A stretch of DNA of 64,000 nucleotides. Source: Vibrio fluvialis. GTDB taxonomy: Bacteria; Pseudomonadota; Gammaproteobacteria; Enterobacterales; Vibrionaceae. Every line of letters starts with the position of its first letter. Positions within the stretch are counted from its first letter, which is position 1. Location of the stretch: positions 2,666,001 through 2,730,000 of the forward strand of contig NZ_UHIP01000001.1 in assembly GCF_900460245.1 (NCBI RefSeq), read 5' to 3'. Positions 9,740 through 19,892 of this stretch are shown here, in pieces. Below the pieces are notes generated by a model. That model ran no database searches, had not been told where the DNA came from, and worked only from the letters and a program-made list of their open reading frames with translations. A program made the translations under genes and the position numbers.

Positions 9740-9771
9740 GAAACCAGCGGTCTGACGCTGGTTTCTTTTTT
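9740..9771 (+). terminator. Intrinsic terminator of uvrA
   Basis: The stem GAAACCAGCG/CGCTGGTTTC is followed by a T-run, 20 bases after the uvrA stop and just before pglL. Confidence 0.9.
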
Positions 9772-9791
9772 CCATTTGGTTGTGAGACGTT

Positions 9792-11570
9792 ATGGCAACA
9801 TTGTTACTGAGTGGCACTCAACTGGAACCACAAGCGCCCAGTGTTCCGTTGAATAAACCTTTTCTGATTGCGTTAGGCTGCGTGTACTTGCTCGCGATGC
9901 ACTTTTTTATGCCCAATCCGGGCGGTGCCGGATTAGCGCTGTCATTCAATGCCACCACCTGGCTAGTGCTGAGCTTTGCCCTCGCCATTGGCCTCTATCA
10001 GCTCGCAACCTACCGCAAACTGCGTTATTCCAAACTGACGGTGGTGTTTTTGATCAGCAGTGTGATCATGACTCTGCCGATGTTTTACTCCAACGCCTAT
10101 TGGCAAGGAGCATTGAGCCGCATTACCGGACTGTGGGCCGGATTGCTGCTATTTGTGGTGCTGCAGCAGTTCTATTTCAGTAATAAGCATAAACAGCGTC
10201 TGCTGTGGTACATCGTTCTGGCCTGTCTGATTGAAGCCGCCTTTGGCTTGTTCCAGTACTTTGAACTCAAACCGGGCAATATCTTTGGCTACAATACGAT
10301 AGCCAACCGACCTTACGGCATTTTCCAGCAACCTAATGTGATGGCGAGCTTCCTCGCGACAGGACTGGTGCTGTCTGGCTACCTGCTGGCCCGTCAGCCG
10401 AAGAAATACAACAAACACCTCAGCGAAGTCAGTTTGCTGTATCTCACTCCGGTGATGACGCTGCCGCTGTTAGTCGTGCTGGCTTCTCGTACGGGTTGGT
10501 TATCGGCGCTATTAGGTATCGCTCTGATCCTGCCTTATATCTACCGTTTTTCACCGCGTCAGCGATTTATCAACTGGATTCTGGCCAGTATCGCAGGTTT
10601 GTTGATTGGTTTTGCCGCCTTACAGGTTGGAAATAATGGTCAGCTTGCGGCCGACAAAGCCGATTTAGACAGTCCGCGGCGCTACACTTTTCCGCAAGCG
10701 CTGGATATGCTGATTGAAAAGCCCTTTACCGGCTACGGCTACGGGAACTTCGAAGCCAAATATATGCTCTACACGGCTCGTCAGCACCAGCTCAACAGCA
10801 ATTATCATCCTGGCCTGCCATCTATGGACCATCCGCATAATGAAACGCTGTACTGGGGTGTAGAAGGTGGCCTGCTGCCGATTCTGGGTATGGCGATTGC
10901 AGCCGGATTCGTCTTAATGCGTATCCGGTCCGCTAAGAAAGGCACCCGACTGGCTATGTTTGCTCTGTTGTTACCCATTACACTGCACAGCCAGCTCGAA
11001 TATCCGTTTTACCACTCAGCCATTCACTGGATTACGTTTATTATTCTGTTGTTTTGGATCGATCAACGGGTCGCCAAATATCGCTTCGCTCGTTTTAGCA
11101 AGTTCAGTAAATCCGCACTGCGTATCGCCAGCATACTGCTGCCGTTTCTCACAACGATCTACATGCTCAGCGCTCTGCACACCAATTACGTGCTGACGAA
11201 GTTTGAGACCTCACAACCCAGGGATCCGGAAATTCTCAACAAAGTGACGAATCCGGTCGTCTGGCAAGATCGTTACGACTGGGATGTTTACAGTACGTAC
11301 CTCAATATCGGTTTGTACAACCAACAGCCGCAGTATATTCAGCCCTACATCGATTGGTCATTGGCAATCATCAAACACAAGCCACGCCCGGCGTTTTACA
11401 ACAATCTGATCCTTGCATATCAGGGATTAGGCGATCATAGCCGCGCTGAACAGATCCGCACTGAAGCTGAATTTCTGTTTCCGGATAAAGAGTTCGCCAA
11501 CGTGCAATATGTACCGCCTTCGAGCGCGGTCTCGACAGCTCAATCGTACGAGGAGAGCGACGAGGAATAA
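9792..11570 (+). CDS. pglL: PglL-family O-oligosaccharyltransferase (Wzy_C)
   Basis: This 592-residue polytopic inner-membrane protein has about a dozen hydrophobic segments over residues 20-480 and a C-terminal soluble tail. The N-terminal FMPNPGGAGLALSFN motif marks the PglL group, and the large periplasmic loop carries ASRTGWLSALLG and MDHPHNETLYWG, typical of the Wzy/WaaL superfamily. Such enzymes move a lipid-linked glycan onto Ser or Thr of exported proteins such as pilins. The V. cholerae gene at this locus (VC0393) has been reported to have this activity in heterologous hosts. WaaL ligase or Wzy polymerase are the alternatives; the PglL-type N-terminus argues against them. No pilin target is adjacent. 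Confidence 0.85.
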   Translation: MATLLLSGTQLEPQAPSVPLNKPFLIALGCVYLLAMHFFMPNPGGAGLALSFNATTWLVLSFALAIGLYQLATYRKLRYSKLTVVFLISSVIMTLPMFYSNAYWQGALSRITGLWAGLLLFVVLQQFYFSNKHKQRLLWYIVLACLIEAAFGLFQYFELKPGNIFGYNTIANRPYGIFQQPNVMASFLATGLVLSGYLLARQPKKYNKHLSEVSLLYLTPVMTLPLLVVLASRTGWLSALLGIALILPYIYRFSPRQRFINWILASIAGLLIGFAALQVGNNGQLAADKADLDSPRRYTFPQALDMLIEKPFTGYGYGNFEAKYMLYTARQHQLNSNYHPGLPSMDHPHNETLYWGVEGGLLPILGMAIAAGFVLMRIRSAKKGTRLAMFALLLPITLHSQLEYPFYHSAIHWITFIILLFWIDQRVAKYRFARFSKFSKSALRIASILLPFLTTIYMLSALHTNYVLTKFETSQPRDPEILNKVTNPVVWQDRYDWDVYSTYLNIGLYNQQPQYIQPYIDWSLAIIKHKPRPAFYNNLILAYQGLGDHSRAEQIRTEAEFLFPDKEFANVQYVPPSSAVSTAQSYEESDEE

Positions 11571-11597
11571 AAAAGGTGGCTCCGGCCACCTTTTTTA
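11570..11597. terminator. Bidirectional terminator between pglL and the aminotransferase gene
   Basis: The stem AAAAGGTGGC/GCCACCTTTT has a short loop with A and T runs on both sides. It serves both convergent genes. Confidence 0.9.
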
Positions 11598-11604
11598 TTG
11601 TCAC

Positions 11605-12726
11605 TTATTGCGTCAGCGCTTCTTCCAGGGCTTTGAGACACAAGGCTATATTTTCTGCTCTTGCACCATAGCCCATCACGCCTATGCGCCACGCTTTGCC
11701 TGCCAAAGCCCCCAGTCCTGCACCAATCTCTAGGTTGTATTCATTGAGCAGATGGGTGCGTACCGCAGCGTCATCGACACCTTCAGGAATGTACACCGCA
11801 TTCAGTTGTGGCAAGCGGCTGGCTTCATCCACCACAAACGTCAGTCCCAACTGCTCCAAACCTGTTTTGAGTTTATCGTGCATCTTACGATGACGAGCCC
11901 AAGCATTCTCCAACCCTTCATTTTTCAGGATCAACAACGCTTCATGCAGCGCATACAGACTATTCACCGGCGCCGTATGGTGGTAGCTGCGTTTACCCTG
12001 CCCGCTCCAATACCCTAAAACCAAGCTCTGATCGAGGAACCAACTCTGAATAGGTGTGGTGCGTGACTGTATCTTCTCAATCGCTTTGACTGAAAAGGTC
12101 AACGGAGCAAGGCCCGGAACACACGACAAACACTTCTGGCTACCGGAATACACCGCATCCAGTTGCCATTCATCCACCAGCAAAGGCACACCACCCAATG
12201 ACGTCACCGCATCAACAATTGTCAGCATACCATGCTGTTTCGCCAACGCGCCCAGCGCCTTGGCATCACTGCAAGCACCGGTAGAAGTCTCAGCATGTAC
12301 GAACGCCAGAACTTTGGCATCCGGATGCTGCGCAATCGCCGCGGACACTTTCTCCACCGAGACAGGTTTACCCCATTCATCATCCACAACGACAACTTCG
12401 CCACCACAACGCACGACGTTCTCGCGCATACGCTCACCGAACACACCGTTGCGGCACACAATCACTTTGTCACCCGGTTCAACCAGATTGACGAAACACG
12501 CTTCCATCCCCGCGCTGCCCGGTGCGGAAACCGCAATGGTAAAGTCGTTTTCAGTCTGGAACGCGTATTTCAACAGCTGTTTGAGTTCATCCATCATCCC
12601 CACAAACAGTGGATCCAAATGGCCCACCGTTGGGCGACTGAGTGCCTGCAGAACCTGCGGAGAAATATCCGAGGGGCCAGGGCCCATCAGAATACGATGT
12701 GGGGGAATGAAACTACGGATAGTCAT
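11605..12726 (-). CDS. Class V PLP-dependent aminotransferase (alanine-glyoxylate / serine-pyruvate type)
   Basis: The 373-residue enzyme begins MTIRSFIPPHRILMGPGPSD, whose GPGPSD loop is characteristic of the alanine-glyoxylate/serine-pyruvate aminotransferase group. The PLP-binding lysine is in YSGSQKCLS at about residue 196. An upstream ATG would add 20 residues, but the ATG at 12726 has an AGGAG ribosome site and the family start. The exact amino donor cannot be read; alanine, serine or a phosphonate such as 2-aminoethylphosphonate are possible in this fold type. It is convergent with pglL and divergent from lysC, with no pathway partner beside it. Confidence 0.85.
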   Translation of the reverse strand: MTIRSFIPPHRILMGPGPSDISPQVLQALSRPTVGHLDPLFVGMMDELKQLLKYAFQTENDFTIAVSAPGSAGMEACFVNLVEPGDKVIVCRNGVFGERMRENVVRCGGEVVVVDDEWGKPVSVEKVSAAIAQHPDAKVLAFVHAETSTGACSDAKALGALAKQHGMLTIVDAVTSLGGVPLLVDEWQLDAVYSGSQKCLSCVPGLAPLTFSVKAIEKIQSRTTPIQSWFLDQSLVLGYWSGQGKRSYHHTAPVNSLYALHEALLILKNEGLENAWARHRKMHDKLKTGLEQLGLTFVVDEASRLPQLNAVYIPEGVDDAAVRTHLLNEYNLEIGAGLGALAGKAWRIGVMGYGARAENIALCLKALEEALTQ

Positions 12727-12861
12727 AATTGCTCCTTGCTTGGGGGGATGAAAAACAAGGGTAATCGAAATCCCCCAACGCGACAATTCGACTGAGGTCT
12801 AGAGGTCGAACCAGCGTCACATTCACTGAATAATTATTTTCATTGAGTGAGAAATTTACGA

Positions 12862-12890
12862 TTGACAATAAGCACATAAACCCGTTCAAT
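12862..12890 (+). promoter_or_regulatory. Probable sigma-70 promoter of lysC
   Basis: A consensus TTGACA -35 lies 17 bp before a weak TTCAAT -10. Transcription would begin just before the riboswitch aptamer. Confidence 0.5.
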
Positions 12891-12902
12891 GTGTGAGCTA
12901 TC

Positions 12903-13106
12903 TAGCAGAAGAGGAGCACTGCCCAGGCAGGTGTTTTGTGGAGCCTCAACTCCAATACAGAACACTCAGGGGGAGTAGTGCCGAGATGGATCAGAATTGT
13001 GGTTCTGGTTTGTCGGTTGAACGGGCTGAATCCCTTCAACTGTCATCAGTACTATGCTGATGAAGAGCTTCTGAGGAAACCTTTCAAAGTACACCTCTCT
13101 TTTTTG
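12903..13106 (+). promoter_or_regulatory. Lysine riboswitch (L box) and expression platform of lysC
   Basis: The 5' leader contains the conserved L-box segments in order: AGAAGAGGAGCACTGCCCA (about 12907), CAGGGGGAGTAGTGCCGAG (about 12967), and GGGCTGAATCCCTTCAACTG followed by TCATCAG (13023-13049). The same blocks occur in the E. coli lysC leader. A hairpin, TCATCAG/CTGATGA at 13043-13063, uses the end of the aptamer and could compete with closing stem P1. It is followed by a GAGG/CCTC pairing and a T-run near 13100, consistent with a lysine-dependent terminator. Lysine binding should reduce lysC expression. Confidence 0.88.
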
Positions 13107-13185
13107 CTCTAAGAACACTCTCTTCAAAACATTGGACGTTGGATTACCAACCATTTTAATTTCTGGGAAGTCTGGGAGAAATGCC

Positions 13186-14535
13186 GTGAGTGCATTCAAT
13201 GTCGCCAAATTTGGCGGTACAAGTGTTGCGAATTTTGAAGCGATGAGCCGTTGCTCTGCCATCATCGAAAATAATCCACAAACCAAACTGGTCGTCAGCA
13301 GCGCCTGCTCTGGTGTGACCAATCTATTGGTGGAATTGGCAAACGGTGTGCAGGAAGCTGAACAGCGTCTGGCAATCGTAAAGCAGTTGGCGGATATTCA
13401 TGATGCGATTATTGACCAGTTGGCGGACCCGACTCAGGTCGAAAAAGAAGTGCACACCATTTTAGACAGCGTGGCCAGCGCTGCTGAAGCGGCCTCGTTC
13501 CAATCCAGTAAGAAACTGACCGATCATCTGGTTGCCTGCGGTGAACTGATGTCGACTTATATTCTGGCGCAGCTGATGCGTGAACGCGGCGTCGATGCGG
13601 TGCGTTTTGATATTCGTGACGTCTTACGCACCGATGATCATTATGGTCGCGCGGAACCGCAGGTTGATGAGATCAAACGTCTGGCCAAACAAACGCTGGT
13701 GCCGCTGTGCCAGCAACATGTGGTCGTCACGCAGGGCTTTATCGGCTCAGATGAGCAAGGTAACACCACCACGCTGGGCCGTGGCGGCAGTGACTATTCA
13801 GCAGCCTTGATTGCTGAAGCCGTTGAAGCCAGCGGCCTCGAGATCTGGACTGACGTACCGGGCATCTACACCACAGACCCACGCATTGCGCCTAAAGCTG
13901 CGCCAATCCCGGAGATCAGTTTCAGCGAAGCGTCTGAGATGGCCAATTTTGGCGCTAAAATCCTGCACCCTTCCACGCTGGTTCCGGCGATTCGTCACGG
14001 CATTCCTGTGTTTGTCGGTTCGTCTAAAGAACCGGAAAAAGGCGGTACCTGGATTCGTCAGGAAGTGGAAAACTCACCACAGTTTCGCGCGCTGGCTCTG
14101 CGCTGCAACCAGACCATGGTGACACTACGCAGCGCCAAGATGTTTCATGCCTACGGCTTCCTGGCTAAAGTGTTTGAAGTTCTGGCCAAGTACAAAATTT
14201 CCGTCGATCTGATCACGACTTCAGAGATCAGTGTGTCGCTGACTCTGGATAAAACCGACACGTCTGGTGGCGCGCCGGAACTACCTCAAGAAGCGCGTGC
14301 CGAATTGGAAGAACTGGCGACAGTCGAAGTGGAACACAATCTGTGTTTGGTGGCGTTGATCGGCAACCAGATGGAGACCAAAGGCTACGCCAAGCAAGTG
14401 TTCAGCACTCTGGGTGACTTCAACCTGCGCATGATCTGTTACGGCGCCAGCGATCACAACCTCTGCTTCTTGGTTGATGCACCTGTTTCAAAGAATGTGA
14501 TTCAGAAACTGCATCAGGATCTGTTCGAGCTATAA
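13186..14535 (+). CDS. lysC: Lysine-sensitive aspartate kinase III (LysC)
   Basis: LysC phosphorylates aspartate, the first step to lysine, threonine and methionine. The 449-residue product starts MSAFNVAKFGGTSVANFEAM, with the kinase KFGGTS motif. It carries GRGGSDYSAALIAE for aspartate/ATP binding at about 200-215 and two ACT domains in the last 150 residues. The GTG at 13186, with a GGGAG ribosome site, gives the same length as E. coli LysC; the in-frame ATG upstream (13132) is in the leader and has no such site. The lysine riboswitch and ACT domains together point to control by lysine at both RNA and enzyme level. Confidence 0.96.
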   Translation: MSAFNVAKFGGTSVANFEAMSRCSAIIENNPQTKLVVSSACSGVTNLLVELANGVQEAEQRLAIVKQLADIHDAIIDQLADPTQVEKEVHTILDSVASAAEAASFQSSKKLTDHLVACGELMSTYILAQLMRERGVDAVRFDIRDVLRTDDHYGRAEPQVDEIKRLAKQTLVPLCQQHVVVTQGFIGSDEQGNTTTLGRGGSDYSAALIAEAVEASGLEIWTDVPGIYTTDPRIAPKAAPIPEISFSEASEMANFGAKILHPSTLVPAIRHGIPVFVGSSKEPEKGGTWIRQEVENSPQFRALALRCNQTMVTLRSAKMFHAYGFLAKVFEVLAKYKISVDLITTSEISVSLTLDKTDTSGGAPELPQEARAELEELATVEVEHNLCLVALIGNQMETKGYAKQVFSTLGDFNLRMICYGASDHNLCFLVDAPVSKNVIQKLHQDLFEL

Positions 14536-14564
14536 TTGGGTTTCGTTAGCAAAACGCATAAAGA

Positions 14565-14593
14565 AAAGGTCACCCTCAGGTGACCTTTGTTGT
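14565..14593. terminator. Bidirectional terminator between lysC and metH
   Basis: The stem AAAGGTCACC/GGTGACCTTT has a four-base loop, with T-rich sequence on both strands. It serves convergent lysC and metH. Confidence 0.9.
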
Positions 14594-14617
14594 TTCTGTA
14601 CTTTGTTGTTTCAGTGC

Positions 14618-17600
14618 TTAGCCGTTGATATTTGGCCCCAACCATTTTTCGGCTTCAAGGTTATCCCACCCTTTGCGCTCAGCGTAGCTCTGCACCTGAT
14701 CATCCTGAATCTGCGCAATGGCAAAGTAGCGTGAATCCGGATGCGAGAAATACCAGCCCGACACTGATGCGCCCGGCCACATCGCATAACTGGTAGTCAG
14801 CGACATGCCAATCGTCTCTTCAACCTTGAGCATCTCCCACAAGGTGCCTTTCTCGGTATGTTCCGGACAGGCCGGATAACCAGGTGCCGGACGAATCCCC
14901 TGATATTTTTCGCGAATCAGCTCGTCGTTCGACAGGTTTTCATCCGTCGCGTAGCCCCAAATCTCTTTGCGCACTTTTTCATGCAGATATTCAGCAAACG
15001 CTTCGGCCAGACGGTCGGCCACCGCCTGAATCATGATTGCATTGTAGTCATCACCCTGCGCTTTGTATTGATCCGCCAGCTCACGTTCGCCAATACCGCC
15101 CGTGACCGCAAATGCCCCAATCCAATCCTTTTTACCACTCGATTTCGGCGCGATGTAATCCGACAGACAGTAGTTCGCCCCTTTCGGCTTATGGGTTTGC
15201 TGACGCAGGTTATACAGGGTGTGGGCCACTTCCGTACGCGACTCATCGCGGTACACTTCAATATCATCCCCCACACTCGCCGCCGGGAACAGCGCACACA
15301 TACCACTGGCTTTCAGTAAGCCTTCACGCTCAACCTTGTCCAGCAATTCGTTGGCATCCTTAAACAGACGCAGAGCCTCTTCGCCCACTTCTTCATGTTG
15401 CAAGATCGCCGGGTATTTGCCCATCAGCGACCAGGTCATGAAAAATGGCGTCCAGTCGATGTACTGACGCAATGTAGACAGCTCAACGTGTTCAAATACG
15501 TGAACGCCGGGTTTGGCCGGAACGGGTGGTGTGTAGCTGTCCCAATCAATCGGCGCCTTATTAGCACGTGCTTCCTCGAGTGTCACCGGACGAGTCTTCG
15601 GCGTTTTACGCGCATGCTGATCACGTGTGCGTTCGTAATCCAAGTCCAATTTTTCAATAAAGGCCGGACGCAGTTCGTCAGACAGCAGTGAAGTACACAC
15701 CCCCACCGCACGCGAAGCATTGTTTACATACACCACAGGCTGATGGTAGTTCTGCTCAATCTTCACCGCAGTATGCGCTTTCGAGGTCGTCGCACCACCA
15801 ATCAGCAGCGGCAAATCAAACCCTTGGCGCTCCATCTCCTTGGCTACGTGGACCATTTCATCCAGCGATGGTGTAATCAGACCAGACAAACCGATGATAT
15901 CGACGTTTTTCTCACGTGCCACTTTAAGGATCTGTTCACACGGCACCATCACGCCAAGGTCAATGATTTCGTAGTTATTACACTGCAATACCACACCGAC
16001 AATGTTTTTACCGATGTCATGCACATCGCCCTTCACTGTCGCGAGCAGGATCTTGCCGTTGGTTGATCCTGACTGCTTTTCAGCGTTGATGAACGGCTCT
16101 AAGTGCGCCACCGCTTGCTTCATCACGCGCGCCGACTTCACCACCTGCGGCAAGAACATTTTGCCTTCACCAAACAGGTCACCGACGACGTTCATGCCGT
16201 CCATCAGCGGACCTTCGATCACTTCCAGCGGCTTGCTGGCATTGACGCGTGCTTCTTCAGTGTCTTCAACAATAAACTCGGTAATCCCTTTGACTAACGC
16301 ATGTTCCAGACGTTTGGCGACCGGCCAGGTACGCCATTCAAGCGCAGAAGCATCGTCCTGTTTGCCAACCGCATTTTCACGGTACTCATCGGCAATTTCC
16401 AGTAAGCGCTCAGTCGCATCGTTATGACGGTTTAGAATCACATCTTCGACCGCTTCACGCAGCTTCTCTGGCACGTTGTCGTAAATTTCCAGCTGGCCGG
16501 CATTCACGATGCCCATGTCCATGCCGTTTTTGAAACAGTGATACAGGAACACGGCGTGGATCGCTTCGCGCACATAGTTATTGCCACGGAAGGAGAACGA
16601 CACGTTGGATACGCCACCGGAGATCATGGCGTGCGGCAAATCGCGTTTGATGTCCGCTACCGCGTTAATAAAATCAAGCGCATAGTTGTTGTGTTCATCG
16701 ATACCCGTTGCGACCGCGAAGATGTTCGGGTCGAAAATGATGTCTTCTGGCGGAAAGCCGACTTCATCGACCAGAATGTGATAAGCGCGGCGACAGATTT
16801 CTAGTTTACGTTCACGGGTATCGGCCTGGCCAACTTCATCGAACGCCATCACAATCACCGCAGCACCGTAGCGACGCACGAGTTTCGCCTGCTGAACGAA
16901 TTTCTCTTTGCCCTCTTTGAGGGAAATGGAGTTCACGATGCCTTTGCCCTGAATGCATTTCAGGCCCGCTTCGATAACTTCCCATTTGGATGAATCGACC
17001 ATTACCGGAACTTTCGAAATCTCCGGCTCAGACGCACACAAGTTAAGGAAACGCACCATACAGGCTTCAGCATCTAACATGCCTTCGTCCATGTTGATAT
17101 CAATGATTTGCGCGCCGTTTTCGACCTGTTCACGCGCGACATCCAGCGCTTCGTCGTATTGTTCTTCTTTAATGAGACGCTTGAAGCGAGCTGAACCCGT
17201 CACGTTGGTACGTTCACCGACGTTCACAAACAAGGTTTCTTTCGCGATGTTCAGCGGCTCCAGGCCAGAGAGACGACATTCCACGTTGAGTGTCGGCAAA
17301 GCGCGAGGCTTGACGCCTTCAACGGCTTTCGCCATCGCAGCAATGTGCTCAGGCGTCGTACCACAACAGCCGCCCACTAAGTTCAGAAAACCCGTTTTTG
17401 CCCACTCTTCAATATGTTCGGCCATCTCTTCGGCCGAGAGATCGTATTCACCGAAGGCGTTTGGCAAACCTGCGTTAGGGTGCGCGGAGACATGGCACTC
17501 AGCAATGCGCGACAGTTCTTCCACATATTGACGCAACTCGTCAGGGCCCAACGCACAGTTCAGGCCAAAGGAAATTGGGCGCACGTGACGCAGCGCGTTG

Positions 17601-18298
17601 TAGAAAGCTTCGGTCGTCTGACCCGATAAGGTGCGGCCAGAGGCATCGGTAATGGTGCCCGAAATCATCACCGGCAACTCAATACCTAATTCTTCAAACA
17701 CCGACTCGACCGCGAAAGCGCACGCTTTGGCGTTCAGCGTATCAAAGATGGTTTCAATCAGGATGAGATCGCTGCCGCCCTTGATAAGTGCGCGAGTCGA
17801 TTCCGAGTACGCTTCAACCAACTGTTCAAAGGTCACATTTCGATAGCCCGGGTCGTTCACATCCGGAGAGATAGAGCAGGTGCGGTTGGTTGGGCCAAGA
17901 ACACCGGCGACATAGCGGGGTTTATCCGGCGTTTTCGCCGTCCATTCGTCCGCTACTTCGCGTGCGAGCTTCGCCGCTGCAACGTTGATCTCGGCACTCA
18001 GCGACTGCATGTCGTAGTCAGCCATCGCAATGGTGGTGGCATTGAAGGTGTTGGTTTCAAGAATATCCGCCCCGGCTTCCAGATAAGCCGAGTGAATCTC
18101 TTTAATCAGCTGAGGCTGGGTAAGCACCAACAGGTCGTTGTTCCCTTTCAGGTCGCTGTGCCAATCGGCAAAACGTTCGCCGCGGTAGTCCTGCTCTTCC
18201 AGCTTATATCCCTGGATCATGGTGCCCATACCACCGTCGATCAGTAAGATACGCTGTTGCAGTTGCGATTCGATTTGGTGTCTTACATTAGTTCCCAC
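14618..18298 (-). CDS. metH: Cobalamin-dependent methionine synthase MetH
   Basis: MetH transfers a methyl group from 5-methyltetrahydrofolate to homocysteine through cobalamin. The 1226-residue product contains all modules in order. The homocysteine domain has zinc ligands in GLNCALGP and [10 protein letters not shown] (about 250-320), followed by the folate-binding domain (about 360-620). The cap and B12 domains carry DVHDIGKN, whose His is the lower cobalt ligand (about 760). The C-terminal activation domain carries [12 protein letters not shown]. It is full length compared with E. coli. The ATG at 18298 is the natural family start. A Met box pair lies 53-68 bp upstream, suggesting MetJ control. 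Confidence 0.98.
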   Translation of the reverse strand: MGTNVRHQIESQLQQRILLIDGGMGTMIQGYKLEEQDYRGERFADWHSDLKGNNDLLVLTQPQLIKEIHSAYLEAGADILETNTFNATTIAMADYDMQSLSAEINVAAAKLAREVADEWTAKTPDKPRYVAGVLGPTNRTCSISPDVNDPGYRNVTFEQLVEAYSESTRALIKGGSDLILIETIFDTLNAKACAFAVESVFEELGIELPVMISGTITDASGRTLSGQTTEAFYNALRHVRPISFGLNCALGPDELRQYVEELSRIAECHVSAHPNAGLPNAFGEYDLSAEEMAEHIEEWAKTGFLNLVGGCCGTTPEHIAAMAKAVEGVKPRALPTLNVECRLSGLEPLNIAKETLFVNVGERTNVTGSARFKRLIKEEQYDEALDVAREQVENGAQIIDINMDEGMLDAEACMVRFLNLCASEPEISKVPVMVDSSKWEVIEAGLKCIQGKGIVNSISLKEGKEKFVQQAKLVRRYGAAVIVMAFDEVGQADTRERKLEICRRAYHILVDEVGFPPEDIIFDPNIFAVATGIDEHNNYALDFINAVADIKRDLPHAMISGGVSNVSFSFRGNNYVREAIHAVFLYHCFKNGMDMGIVNAGQLEIYDNVPEKLREAVEDVILNRHNDATERLLEIADEYRENAVGKQDDASALEWRTWPVAKRLEHALVKGITEFIVEDTEEARVNASKPLEVIEGPLMDGMNVVGDLFGEGKMFLPQVVKSARVMKQAVAHLEPFINAEKQSGSTNGKILLATVKGDVHDIGKNIVGVVLQCNNYEIIDLGVMVPCEQILKVAREKNVDIIGLSGLITPSLDEMVHVAKEMERQGFDLPLLIGGATTSKAHTAVKIEQNYHQPVVYVNNASRAVGVCTSLLSDELRPAFIEKLDLDYERTRDQHARKTPKTRPVTLEEARANKAPIDWDSYTPPVPAKPGVHVFEHVELSTLRQYIDWTPFFMTWSLMGKYPAILQHEEVGEEALRLFKDANELLDKVEREGLLKASGMCALFPAASVGDDIEVYRDESRTEVAHTLYNLRQQTHKPKGANYCLSDYIAPKSSGKKDWIGAFAVTGGIGERELADQYKAQGDDYNAIMIQAVADRLAEAFAEYLHEKVRKEIWGYATDENLSNDELIREKYQGIRPAPGYPACPEHTEKGTLWEMLKVEETIGMSLTTSYAMWPGASVSGWYFSHPDSRYFAIAQIQDDQVQSYAERKGWDNLEAEKWLGPNING

Positions 18299-18350
18299 AA
18301 TACAGCCTCATTCCTTTTTTGCTTTTCCGACATCCTATCACACATTGATT

Positions 18351-18366
18351 AGAAATCTAGACGTCT
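18351..18366. promoter_or_regulatory. MetJ operator: two adjacent Met boxes
   Basis: AGACGTCT at 18359-18366 is a perfect Met box, directly preceded by AGAAATCT (18351-18358), which matches six of eight positions. MetJ binds tandem 8-bp boxes. The site is in the metH / antiporter divergent region and is closer to metH. Confidence 0.8.
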
Positions 18367-18492
18367 AAAATAGCTAATTGGCACTAACTTATTCCACCTC
18401 GAACTGATAAAAGTGTACATAAAAAAGTGTTTGCTATTTACCCAGCATCGAAGGACAATTTCGTTCATATTTTGTTACACAACGAGAAGAAA

Positions 18493-19836
18493 ATGTCGGT
18501 CTACTATACTCTGTGCTTTCTATCTGCTGCGGCAATGATGATCGCCTTTTTAAACAGTAAGATAGGTAAGATGCAAACCACGATTGCGATCACCGCAGGT
18601 TCCATGTTGCTTTCCTTACTTATCCTTATCGCCGGTCAAAATGACTGGTTTCATCTGACTCAAATTGCCACTGAAACAGTCACCAGTATTAACTTCGAAA
18701 ACTTCCTGCTGAAAGGTATTCTGGGCTTCCTGCTGTTCGCCGGTGGTCTTGGCATCAAACTGCCGAACCTGAAAGATCAAAAGTGGGAAATTACGGTTTT
18801 AGCGCTGGGTGCGACACTCTTCTCAACCTTCTTTATCGGTTTTGGTCTGTATGCCTTCTGTCAGCTTATCGGTATTCACTTTGATCTGGTCTACTGCCTG
18901 CTGTTTGGTGCACTGATTTCCCCAACCGACCCTATCGCCGTTCTGGCCATCGTGAAAAAGCTCAACGCTCCGAAACGTATTTCGACTCAGATCGAAGGCG
19001 AATCGTTGTTTAACGATGGTTTTGGCCTGGTTATCTTCGTAACGATCTTCACTATCGCGTTTGGTCATGAAGCTCCAACGGTCGGCAGTGTTGTCGGTCT
19101 GTTTGCTCAAGAAGCAATGGGCGGTATCTTCTACGGCTTCCTTCTAGGTCTGCTGTTCCACTACTTAATCAGTGCCACTGACGACCACTCGATGGAGCTG
19201 TTGCTCACCATCGGTATCCCAACCGCAGGCTATGTCTTCGCCGATGTAATTCACGTTTCTGGGCCGCTGGCGATGGTCGTATCAGGCATCATGATCGGTA
19301 ACTGGACTCGCTTTATCGGCTTCTCTAAAGAGAGTGAAGAACACTTGGACCACTTCTGGGAACTGGTTGACGAATTCCTTAACGGCGTGCTGTTCCTGCT
19401 GATCGGTATGTCGATGCTGCTGTTTGAATTCCACGAAGAAGACTGGATCATGATGGCAATCGCGGTTCCACTCGTACTGTGCGCTCGCTACCTGAGTGTG
19501 TTCGTGTCTTACATTGGATTTAAGCGCTACCGCAAATACAACCCTTGGTCGATTAAAATTCTGACTTGGGGCGGCCTACGCGGTGGTCTTGCACTGGCGA
19601 TGGCATTGTCGATTCCATCCGGCATGATGATCATTCCAGACAAGCTGATCGATGTAAAAGAACTGATTCTGGTGATGACCTACGCTGTAGTGGTATTCTC
19701 AATTCTGGTTCAAGGCTCAACCATTACGCCAATGATTGAAAAAGCTAAGAAAGCTGAAAAAGAGATGGAACAGGAACAACAAGTCGCTCTGAGCAAAGAA
19801 GCGCAACCAAAAGAGCAGCAGGAACAGAACGTTTAA
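18493..19836 (+). CDS. Cation/proton antiporter, NhaP type (CPA1 family)
   Basis: The 447-residue protein is almost entirely hydrophobic, with about 12 predicted membrane helices and a charged, Q/E/K-rich C-terminal tail (about 415-447). The segments ISPTDPIAVLAIVK and GESLFNDGFGLVIF are the ion-binding and core helices of CPA1 Na+/H+ or K+/H+ antiporters. The in-frame start at 18427 would add 22 residues. The ATG at 18493, after a purine-rich GAGAAGA stretch and directly before the first hydrophobic helix, is preferred, but the upstream start is not excluded. Whether Na+ or K+ is moved cannot be told from sequence. Confidence 0.88.
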   Translation: MSVYYTLCFLSAAAMMIAFLNSKIGKMQTTIAITAGSMLLSLLILIAGQNDWFHLTQIATETVTSINFENFLLKGILGFLLFAGGLGIKLPNLKDQKWEITVLALGATLFSTFFIGFGLYAFCQLIGIHFDLVYCLLFGALISPTDPIAVLAIVKKLNAPKRISTQIEGESLFNDGFGLVIFVTIFTIAFGHEAPTVGSVVGLFAQEAMGGIFYGFLLGLLFHYLISATDDHSMELLLTIGIPTAGYVFADVIHVSGPLAMVVSGIMIGNWTRFIGFSKESEEHLDHFWELVDEFLNGVLFLLIGMSMLLFEFHEEDWIMMAIAVPLVLCARYLSVFVSYIGFKRYRKYNPWSIKILTWGGLRGGLALAMALSIPSGMMIIPDKLIDVKELILVMTYAVVVFSILVQGSTITPMIEKAKKAEKEMEQEQQVALSKEAQPKEQQEQNV

Positions 19837-19861
19837 TCTCTCCCGCCTTTAATACAAAGTA

Positions 19862-19892
19862 GAAAAGCAGTAACTTCGTTGCTGCTTTTTTT
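19862..19892 (+). terminator. Intrinsic terminator of the antiporter gene
   Basis: The stem AAAAGCAGTAAC/GTTGCTGCTTTT has a three-base loop followed by a T-run, about 25 bases after the stop codon. Confidence 0.88.
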
